Below, piece by piece: positions 1 to 5,885 of a stretch of DNA of 6,778 nt. Made by a program: the position numbers and the translations under genes. The notes under the pieces are model-generated. The model was not told the DNA's origin. It saw only the letters and a list, made by a program, of their open reading frames with translations, and did not search any database. This DNA is from Clostridia bacterium. GTDB lineage: Bacteria; Bacillota; Clostridia; RGIG8785. The stretch covers positions 1-6,778 of the forward strand of contig JAGAUM010000155.1 in NCBI GenBank assembly GCA_017620795.1, read 5' to 3'. The first letter of the stretch is position 1. Every line of letters begins with the position of its first letter.

Positions 1-448
1 CAAGAAATATGCAAAACTTTGACCTTTAAAAGAACTTGGCAAGACCAATAAGGTCATTCTTTTAAAGCGTGGACTTGCAAACACGTTAAAAGAATTTCTG
101 ATGAGTGCTGAGTACATCATGTCCGAAGGAAACAGCAACATCATCCTCTGCGAGCGTGGCATACGCACCTACGAAACCTACACCAGAAACACCATGGACG
201 TCTCTGCCATTCCATTACTCCATGAATTGACCCACCTTCCTGTCATTGCCGACCCCAGCCATGCAACAGGAAAATCCAAGTTAGTTCGTCCCATGGCAAT
301 GGCTGCAACCGCCGCAGGCGCTGACGGACTGATGATTGAAGTCCATAACGACCCTGCCCATGCACTCTGTGATGGCGCCCAGTCGCTAACCCCCGAAGAA
401 TTCGCCGATGTTAATGCACGGGTAGCACAAATCCGTAAAGTAATCTAA
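1..448 (+). CDS. aroF: 3-deoxy-7-phosphoheptulonate (DAHP) synthase, class I-beta, C-terminal part, frameshifted
   Basis: This is the C-terminal part of the enzyme that condenses phosphoenolpyruvate and erythrose 4-phosphate, the first committed step of the shikimate pathway. Bases 3-26 read RNMQNFDL in one frame. From base 26 the protein continues one frame back as LKELGKTNK, then [13 protein letters not shown] and [10 protein letters not shown], which is the B. subtilis-type DAHP synthase order. Family metal ligands are visible: His in DPSHATG (260-262), Glu in MIEVHNDP (338-340) and Asp in ALCDGAQ (371-373). The 5' end lies outside the window. The two frames join only if one T is restored near base 26, so as read the gene is broken. 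Val replaces the usual Pro in the KPVLLKRG motif. The gene ends in TAA, 15 bases before tyrA, and leads the genes seen here. An ATG at 101 is internal to the family alignment and is unlikely to be a true start. Confidence 0.93.
24..28 (+). other. apparent one-base deletion (frameshift) in aroF
   Basis: The reading frame that gives RNMQNFDL meets a TAA at 27-29, while the frame one base back resumes with LKELGKTNK from base 26. The expected family sequence across this join, NFDLLKEL, needs four T bases where the window has three (25-27). The lesion sits in a T/A homopolymer pair, where base-calling errors and replication slippage are both common. Reads would be needed to tell these apart. Confidence 0.85.
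24..67. repeat. perfect 11-bp inverted repeat spanning the aroF frameshift
   Basis: The left arm CTTTAAAAGAA (24-34) and the right arm TTCTTTTAAAG (57-67) are exact reverse complements separated by 22 bases. Inside the loop a second 4-bp stem, GACC (43-46) with GGTC (52-55), could form. The arms encode the leucine-lysine parts of the protein, so part of the symmetry comes from the self-complementary TTTAAA core. TTAAAAGAA recurs directly at 86-94. No T-run or regulatory role is evident, since it lies within coding sequence. Confidence 0.7.
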
Positions 449-463
449 GAAAGGTAGATTCCC

Positions 464-1294
464 ATGAATGTTGGAGTTGTCGGATTGGGTCTGATTGGCG
501 GTTCTGTTGCAAAAGCCTATAAAGCCGAAAACCATACCCTGTACTGTTTTGATACCGATTTAATTATGCTTGATTACTCTACATTAGACGGAGTGACCGA
601 TTATACTTTGACAAAAGACAACTTATCGGAATGCGACTTGCTTCTCCTCTGTGTTTATCCACAAGCCGCCGTAGATTATTTAAGAGAAAACGCATCCTAT
701 ATCCGAAAAGATGCAATGGTTATTGACTGTTGTGGCACAAAACGAGTTGTGTGCGATGCGTGCTTTGAGATTGCAAAATCTCATGGTTTCACATTCGTGG
801 GAGGACACCCCATGGCAGGAACACAGTATTCTGGTTTTAAGTTCAGTCGTGTTGATTTGTTCTATGGTGCTCCAATGGTCATTGTACCTCCTGTTTTTGA
901 TGACATGAAATTATTAGACCGCATCAAATCGTTGCTATCCCCCCTTCGGTTTCGTTCCATTTCCGTGACCACAGCAGAAAAGCATGACCAGATGATTGCC
1001 TTCACCTCACAGTTAGCCCACATCGTCTCAAATGCGTATATTAAAAGTCCGGAGGCAAAGCTTCACAACGGTTTTTCTGCAGGAAGCTACAAAGACCTCA
1101 CACGTGTTGCTTGGCTAAATCCCACCATGTGGACACAGTTGTTCATGGAAAACAGCGACAATCTTTTAAACGAATTAAACAGTTTAATCCTTCGCCTTTC
1201 AGAATACCGCGATGCCATCCAAAACGGTGATTCAGAACAACTTTGGCACCTTTTAGACGAAGGACGTAGAATCAAAGGAGAAGTTGACGGATGA
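464..1294 (+). CDS. tyrA: prephenate dehydrogenase
   Basis: This 276-residue cytoplasmic enzyme is predicted to oxidatively decarboxylate prephenate to 4-hydroxyphenylpyruvate on the tyrosine branch. The N-terminus has a Rossmann dinucleotide fold with GLGLIGG at residues 7-13. Acidic residues D30 and D32 at the end of the second strand suggest NAD+ rather than NADP+. Family motifs follow: GGHPMAG (113-119), the HD pair at 174-175, SQLAH (182-186) and the substrate-binding GSYKDLTR segment ending in R214. The C-terminal helical region ends without an ACT domain, which the longer B. subtilis-type TyrA carries, so no built-in tyrosine sensor is visible. The ATG follows AAAGG (450-454) at good spacing and leads directly into the Rossmann strand. 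The gene ends in an ATGA overlap with aroB, implying coupled translation. Arogenate as substrate cannot be excluded from sequence. Confidence 0.96.
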   Translation: MNVGVVGLGLIGGSVAKAYKAENHTLYCFDTDLIMLDYSTLDGVTDYTLTKDNLSECDLLLLCVYPQAAVDYLRENASYIRKDAMVIDCCGTKRVVCDACFEIAKSHGFTFVGGHPMAGTQYSGFKFSRVDLFYGAPMVIVPPVFDDMKLLDRIKSLLSPLRFRSISVTTAEKHDQMIAFTSQLAHIVSNAYIKSPEAKLHNGFSAGSYKDLTRVAWLNPTMWTQLFMENSDNLLNELNSLILRLSEYRDAIQNGDSEQLWHLLDEGRRIKGEVDG

Positions 1295-2346
1295 AAACAA
1301 TTCAGGTAAATGCCAGCCGAAATTATGATATTGTTATTGATGCAGGTCTTTTAGAAAAGACGGGTGAATACTGTTCGCCTTTTTGTCCTAATAAACGTGC
1401 TGCTATCATTACCGATGATACCGTTGCCCCTCTTTATCTCAGTACCGTTGAAAATTCGCTGAACAGCACTGGAATCGAGACCATTCATTATATTATCCCC
1501 AGTGGTGAAGCTTCCAAAAGCGGAGAGAACTTCCTCGCCATTCTAAACTTTTTAGCGGAACATCAAATGACCCGAACCGACACTGTAATCGCTCTTGGCG
1601 GTGGCGTTGTCGGTGATTTGACAGGCTTTGTTGCAGCAAGTTATCTCCGCGGTATTGGATTTATACAAATTCCCACAACGCTTTTAGCAATGGTCGACTC
1701 CTCTGTTGGCGGAAAAACTGCGATTGACTTAACCGCTGGAAAAAACCTCGCAGGTGCTTTTTATCAGCCCCAACTAGTTCTTTGCGACTATTTGACGCTC
1801 AACACACTTTCCAAAGAAGTCTTCGCTGACGGCTGCGCCGAAGTAATCAAATATGCAGTTTTGAATAGTCCTTCTCTGTTTAATCATCTTGAACAAAACT
1901 TATTAGATTTTGACAGAGAAATGGTTATTGCCGAATGTGTTTCTATGAAGCGTGATATCGTAAACCGCGACGAATTCGAAAGTGGCCCACGTAAATTTTT
2001 AAATCTCGGCCATACTGTCGGTCACGCAATCGAGCATCGTAGCGCTTTTACGCTTTCTCATGGAAAGGCTGTCTCCATTGGTTTAAGCATTATTGCTACC
2101 TGCTCAGAAAACGCGGGGTTCTGCAACTCAGAAACTGTAAAATCTATTAATCGGATTCTAAAAAGCTTCAATCTTCCCATCACTACCGATTATGCTTTAG
2201 ATGAGCTTGTTGACATCATGTTGTCAGACAAGAAAAGGGATGGCAAAAAACTCACTTTTGTAGTTCCCGAATCCGTCGGTAAATGCGTTTTGCATGCAAT
2301 AAATATAGCTGACATCAAAACATTTCTAAATCCGTGGTTCAAATAG
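1291..2346 (+). CDS. aroB: 3-dehydroquinate synthase
   Basis: This enzyme converts DAHP to 3-dehydroquinate, the second shikimate step, using NAD+ and a divalent metal in the cytoplasm. At 351 residues it has the usual length and no lesion. The NAD-binding stretch GGGVVGDLTGF begins at residue 103. It is followed by the conserved IPTTLLAMVDSSVGGKTAID (127-146) and KNLAGAFYQP (151-160). By comparison with E. coli AroB the metal ligands are E184 in GCAEVIKYA, H241 in LGHTVGHAIE and H257 in LSHGKA. The start ATG overlaps the tyrA stop as ATGA and is preceded by AAAGGAG (1274-1280), 10 bases upstream. The C-terminal KKRDGKKLTFVVP segment is also typical. Its neighbour downstream is aroA, 9 bases away. 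Confidence 0.98.
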   Translation: MKTIQVNASRNYDIVIDAGLLEKTGEYCSPFCPNKRAAIITDDTVAPLYLSTVENSLNSTGIETIHYIIPSGEASKSGENFLAILNFLAEHQMTRTDTVIALGGGVVGDLTGFVAASYLRGIGFIQIPTTLLAMVDSSVGGKTAIDLTAGKNLAGAFYQPQLVLCDYLTLNTLSKEVFADGCAEVIKYAVLNSPSLFNHLEQNLLDFDREMVIAECVSMKRDIVNRDEFESGPRKFLNLGHTVGHAIEHRSAFTLSHGKAVSIGLSIIATCSENAGFCNSETVKSINRILKSFNLPITTDYALDELVDIMLSDKKRDGKKLTFVVPESVGKCVLHAINIADIKTFLNPWFK

Positions 2347-2349
2347 GAG
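2345..2349 (+). promoter_or_regulatory. ribosome binding site of aroA overlapping the aroB stop
   Basis: AGGAG begins inside the aroB TAG stop codon and lies 6 bases before the aroA ATG at 2356. A ribosome finishing aroB sits on this site, which favours coupled translation of the two genes. Confidence 0.8.
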
Positions 2350-2355
2350 ACTAAT

Positions 2356-3627
2356 ATGAACGTAACAATAACACCAAAGCCCCTTGGTGGTTCAATAAGG
2401 ATGATTGAATCAAAGTCTCATGTTCACCGTCTTTTAATTGTAGCCGCTTGGGGAAACAGACAAGTTCATATCGGTTGTACCGAAACCTCCGCAGATATCG
2501 AGGCTACCGTTCGTTCACTCAATTCTTTGGGAGCAAACATAAAAAGAACTGCTTCCGGTTATGTCGTAGTTCCTTTTTCATCTGCTGGCACATCACCCGC
2601 TATGGATTGTGGCGAAAGCGGATCAACCCTCCGCTTTTTACTTCCCGTCATCGGAGCATTAGGTAAAGATATCAGTATCACCCTTCATGGCCGGCTCCCA
2701 GAACGCCCGCTCTCTCCGCTATGGGAAGAGCTGGAAAAACACGGAATGAGCCTTAAAAAGTCCAAGGAAGATGTAATCCAATGCAGCGGTAAGCTTTCTC
2801 CAGGCGACTATACACTGCCTGGAAACGTCTCATCACAATTCATCAGCGGACTTTTATTTGCACTCCCTTTTCTAGACGGAAACAGCACTTTAACCGTAAC
2901 GGGAAAGCTCGAGTCAAAAAACTATATCGATATGACTTTGGACGCGCTCGAACTATTCGGAATTAAAATCGAGCAAGTCGGTCAGGTCTTTTCCGTTCAA
3001 GGAAACCAACGGGCGCTTTCATCCGATATTGTTGCCGAAGGTGATTGGTCCAACGCAGCGTTTTGGCTTACCGCGGGCGCTTTGGCAAAAGAGACCACTT
3101 GTACTGCATTAAACCCCGAATCATTGCAAGGTGATCGTGCTATAACAAAAATACTAAGCCAATTCGGAGCAGATGTAAGCTGCAACAAAGATTCAACAAC
3201 GGTTGCTCCAAAGTCATTAAAAGGGATTACTATCGATGCGGAACAAATCCCCGATTTGGTACCAATTTTAGCAGTCTGTGCTGCCAATGCAAATGGCACA
3301 ACAACCATTACACACGCTGAACGGCTACGCATTAAAGAAAGTGACCGTTTAGCAACAGTCACCGAGATGCTTCGCACACTCGGTGCAACCATAGAAGAAA
3401 CATCCGACGGACTGATTATTCAAGGCGGTAATCAATTACAAGGTGGTGCAACAGTTTCTTCTCATAATGACCATCGCATCGCAATGGCGGCAGCAATTGC
3501 AGCAACTGTTTGTAAATATCCCGTTGTTATTACAGATGCGCAAGCTGTCAATAAATCCTACCCTAAGTTTTGGGAACATTTTAAAAGCTTGGGCGGTTTG
3601 ATTGTAAGGAGTGATACGAATGAGTAG
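2356..3627 (+). CDS. aroA: 3-phosphoshikimate 1-carboxyvinyltransferase (EPSP synthase)
   Basis: This enzyme transfers the enolpyruvyl group of PEP to shikimate 3-phosphate, the sixth shikimate step. The 423-residue protein is full length. Visible landmarks are K20, S21 and R25 (the shikimate-phosphate site), CGESGSTLRFLLP (85-97), SSQ (159-161), catalytic-type D300 in PDLVP, the second signature RIKESDR (325-331), DHR (372-374) and the terminal NKSYPKFW (399-406). The PEP-loop residue aligned with E. coli G96 is Gly (G89). The position aligned with E. coli P101 is Phe (F94), unlike the Pro of classic class I enzymes. This CGESGSTLRF form is, as I recall it, common in Clostridia. The gene overlaps aroC by 8 bases. 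Several open frames on both strands within it are shadows. No lesion is seen. Confidence 0.97.
   Translation: MNVTITPKPLGGSIRMIESKSHVHRLLIVAAWGNRQVHIGCTETSADIEATVRSLNSLGANIKRTASGYVVVPFSSAGTSPAMDCGESGSTLRFLLPVIGALGKDISITLHGRLPERPLSPLWEELEKHGMSLKKSKEDVIQCSGKLSPGDYTLPGNVSSQFISGLLFALPFLDGNSTLTVTGKLESKNYIDMTLDALELFGIKIEQVGQVFSVQGNQRALSSDIVAEGDWSNAAFWLTAGALAKETTCTALNPESLQGDRAITKILSQFGADVSCNKDSTTVAPKSLKGITIDAEQIPDLVPILAVCAANANGTTTITHAERLRIKESDRLATVTEMLRTLGATIEETSDGLIIQGGNQLQGGATVSSHNDHRIAMAAAIAATVCKYPVVITDAQAVNKSYPKFWEHFKSLGGLIVRSDTNE
3606..3611 (+). promoter_or_regulatory. ribosome binding site deciding the aroC start
   Basis: AAGGAG lies 8 bases before ATG 3620. The upstream in-frame GTG at 3611 uses the last G of this site and so cannot be its start. 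The site is inside the aroA coding region, and aroC begins before aroA ends at TAG 3625-3627. Confidence 0.82.
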
Positions 3628-4705
3628 TACCTTCGACAAAAACATCAAAATATCCATCGCAGGGCAATCCCACTCTAAAGGAATGGGTGTCATTATCGAC
3701 GGGTTTCCTGCTGGATTCCATTTGGATACGGAAGCTTTGCAGGCGTTTTTAAACCGCCGTGCTCCTGGACAAAATGCTTTTTCGACCAAACGAAAAGAAG
3801 CTGATCGCCCCGAATTTTTATCCGGTCTTGTCAATGGAGTAACCTGTGGTGCTCCATTGATGGCAGTTATTCAGAATAACGATACTCGTTCTGCTGATTA
3901 TGAGCAACTAAAAGACATCCCTCGTCCTTCCCATGCGGATTTCAGTGCATAAATGAAGTACAAAGGGTTCCAAGATGTCGCAGGCGGCGGACACTTTTCG
4001 GGTCGACTAACTGCCCCGTTATGTGTTGCAGGTGGCATTTGTGCTCAGTATCTGAACCAAGAGGGAGTCCGGATTTTTGCCCATATCAAACAGATTCACC
4101 AGGTCAAAGCAGACGAAATCAAATACACCCCTGATTTGCTCAAAGAGGTTCAGAAAAAAGACTTCCCCGTCTGTGATGATCAAATCAAAGGCAAAATGCA
4201 AGAAGCAATCCTTTCAGCTGCTAAAGATGGTGATTCAGTCGGTGGCATCGTTGAGTGTGTCGTCTTCGGGCTTCCTGTAGGAGTCGGTGAACCGATTTTC
4301 GACCGATTGGAAGGAACGATTTCCTCGGCTGTTTTTGGCATTCCCGCCATTCGGGGAATCGAGTTCGGAAATGGTTTCGCCTCCGCCTCCCTTCTTGGAA
4401 GTGAAAATAACGATTCATTTTATATTGATGATAACGGCGCTGTCCGAACCGAAACCAACCATAGCGGAGGCATGTTAGGCGGAATCAGTAATGGAATGCC
4501 CATCGTATTCCGCGTAGCAATCAAACCCACACCTTCCATTGCAAAAGAACAGCAAAGTGTCTCCCTTTCCCAAGGAAAGGTTGTCCCGCTGGAGATCAAA
4601 GGTCGGCATGATCCCTGCATCGTACAACGGGCTGTACCCGTTTTAGAGGCAGCAACTGCTTTAGCAATTATGGATCTTTATTTGGAATACAAAAAATACG
4701 CTTAA
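3620..4705 (+). pseudogene. aroC: chorismate synthase interrupted by an in-frame TAA
   Basis: Chorismate synthase removes phosphate from EPSP using reduced FMN, the last common step. Bases 3620-3949 give 110 codons with GQSHSKGMGVIIDGFPAG (15-32, His18), NRRAPGQNAFSTKRKEADRP (45-64) and RPSHADF (102-108, His105). TAA at codon 111 stops this frame. The same frame continues without a shift from ATG 3953 for 250 codons. These carry GGGHFSGRLTAPL, GVGEPIFDRLEG, the SGGMLGGISNG stretch and RHDPC (full-length numbering 329-333), ending in TAA at 4703-4705. With codon 111 read through, the product is 361 residues, a normal family length, and no residues are missing. Relatives usually have Tyr, or another residue, at codon 111, and TAT/TAC to TAA is one base change. 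The lesion may be a sequencing error, a nonsense mutation or a functional split, so the pseudogene label is provisional. The motif GQSHS differs from the more usual G-D/E-SHG. Confidence 0.9.
3950..3952 (+). other. premature TAA in aroC, immediately followed by ATG
   Basis: The stop falls six codons after conserved His105 and directly before MKYKGFQD, which itself matches the family alignment. The ATG at 3953-3955 abuts the stop, so a terminating ribosome could restart there. No AGGAG-like site precedes it. The flanking frame is identical on both sides, so this is a substitution and not an indel. Confidence 0.92.
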
Positions 4706-4706
4706 T

Positions 4707-4711
4707 AGGAG
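4707..4711 (+). promoter_or_regulatory. ribosome binding site deciding the pheA start
   Basis: AGGAG follows the aroC TAA and overlaps a second, in-frame TAG (4706-4708), giving tandem stops plus the site. It is 8 bases before ATG 4720. The GTG at 4711 in the same frame shares its last base with the site and is rejected as start. Confidence 0.82.
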
Positions 4712-4719
4712 TGGTTAAA

Positions 4720-5877
4720 ATGGAAAACAAATCTTTGGATGCATATCGTGAAAAAATCAATCATATTGATGATGATTTAGTCCGCCTCTTTCAGGAACGC
4801 ATGGAGATTGCAGGAGAGATTGCAAAATACAAAAAAGAAAACAATCTCGCTGTTTTAGATTCTGCGCGCGAACGGTCTAAGCTTGCCGATGTACAGAGCA
4901 AGGTAAATAAGGAATTTGAGGCTTACACCACTGCACTCTATTCCCTTTTATTCGAGCTGAGCCGCTCGTATCAGGAAAAGCAAATCGATGAAAAGAACGC
5001 CTTGCACGCTGCTATAGAACAGGCGATTGCAGAATCCAGCAACACCGCCTTCCCTAAAAATGCCATGGTAGCCTGCCAAGGTTTAGATGGTTCCTATTCG
5101 CAAATTGCGTGCGATAAAATGTTCGGTAGCACCAATATCATGTATTTCGACACCTTTGACAAGGTTTTTTCTGCCATCGAAAAAGGCCTCTGTAAATATG
5201 GTGTTTTGCCGATTGAAAACAGTACTGCCGGTTCTGTTAAAGACGTTTATGACCTGATGGCAAAACACAATTTCTACATTGCACGTAGCACTAGAATCAA
5301 AGTAGACCACACTCTTTTTGTCAAGGATGGTGTATCTTTGTCCGATGTTAAAGAGATTGTCTCCCATGAGCAGGCGTTGACCCAATGTTCTAATTTCTTG
5401 GCTTCTTTGGACAAAAGCGTTAAAATTACTACATGTGAAAATACTGCCGTTGCCGCAAAGATGGTTGCCGAATCCGACCGTAACGATGTCGCAGCAATCA
5501 GTTCTAGATACTGCGCGCAGCTCTACGGTTTAAAGTCTCTTTATGACTCGATTCAGAACAACGACAACAACTACACCCGTTTTATCTGTATTTCAAAGAA
5601 CCTTGAAATCTATCCCGGTGCTGATAAAACCAGTATTATGTTGACCCTCCCCCACAAGCCTGGTTCTTTATACCGCGTATTGGCTCGCATTTATTCCATC
5701 GGCATCAACTTAATTAAGCTGGAAAGTCGTCCGATGCCGAACCGCGATTTTGAGTTCATCTTCTATTTCGATTTAGAAACCTCGGTCTACTCCGATGAGT
5801 TCGTTCAGCTGATCTGTGAACTGGATAAACTGAGTGAGGATTTTCGCTATTTCGGTAGCTATTCCGAAAGTGTTTGA
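4720..5877 (+). CDS. pheA: bifunctional chorismate mutase / prephenate dehydratase with ACT domain (P-protein)
   Basis: This 385-residue fusion is predicted to turn chorismate into prephenate and then phenylpyruvate. Residues 1-85 form an AroQ-type chorismate mutase. R10, R27, K38, D47 and E51 align with E. coli active-site R11, R28, K39, D48 and E52, and S81/Q85 keep the S-x3-Q spacing near the domain's end. Residues about 115-293 are prephenate dehydratase, with GLDGSYSQ (121-128), PIENSTAGSV (164-173) and the catalytic NNYTRF motif (T286, R287, F288). Residues about 303-380 are an ACT domain with KPGSLYRVL (313-321) and ESRP (335-338), the motif linked to phenylalanine binding in this family. 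Feedback inhibition by phenylalanine is therefore likely. No other chorismate mutase is visible here, so this domain probably also supplies TyrA. The gene sits 14 bases after aroC and 8 before aroE and shows no lesion. Confidence 0.97.
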   Translation: MENKSLDAYREKINHIDDDLVRLFQERMEIAGEIAKYKKENNLAVLDSARERSKLADVQSKVNKEFEAYTTALYSLLFELSRSYQEKQIDEKNALHAAIEQAIAESSNTAFPKNAMVACQGLDGSYSQIACDKMFGSTNIMYFDTFDKVFSAIEKGLCKYGVLPIENSTAGSVKDVYDLMAKHNFYIARSTRIKVDHTLFVKDGVSLSDVKEIVSHEQALTQCSNFLASLDKSVKITTCENTAVAAKMVAESDRNDVAAISSRYCAQLYGLKSLYDSIQNNDNNYTRFICISKNLEIYPGADKTSIMLTLPHKPGSLYRVLARIYSIGINLIKLESRPMPNRDFEFIFYFDLETSVYSDEFVQLICELDKLSEDFRYFGSYSESV

Positions 5878-5879
5878 GG
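5876..5879 (+). promoter_or_regulatory. ribosome binding site of aroE overlapping the pheA stop
   Basis: GAGG begins within the pheA TGA stop and lies 6 bases before ATG 5886. An adjacent in-frame GTG at 5883 would be only 3 bases away, too close, so ATG 5886 is preferred. Confidence 0.65.
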
Positions 5880-5885
5880 CAAGTG

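Noticed and set aside
20..34. Programmed ribosomal frameshift in aroF
   Set aside because: The required shift is back by one base at CTT TAA. No X-XXY-YYZ slippery heptamer is in the correct phase, and a prfB-like forward shift at CTT-stop would enter the wrong frame. The nearby hairpin alone is not enough.
101..448. A stand-alone 115-residue protein starting at ATG 101
   Set aside because: The DAHP synthase family alignment continues upstream of this ATG in the same frame to base 26, and no ribosome binding site precedes it.
2997..3392. 131-codon open frame on the minus strand inside aroA
   Set aside because: It lies wholly opposite a conserved gene, has no recognisable domain, and is explained by codon bias on the coding strand. 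The same applies to the other antisense frames at 1087-1275, 3436-3834, 4019-4201, 4221-4418, 4420-4620, 5083-5385 and 6461-6778.
3950..3952. TAA reassigned to an amino acid, or stop-codon recoding
   Set aside because: TAA ends aroF (446-448) and aroC (4703-4705) at the expected protein ends, and no other gene here has an internal TAA. Selenocysteine and pyrrolysine use TGA and TAG, not TAA.
4564..4580. Perfect 7-bp stem CCTTTCC/GGAAAGG with a 3-base loop
   Set aside because: It lies inside conserved aroC coding sequence and has no T-run after it, so it is not a credible terminator.
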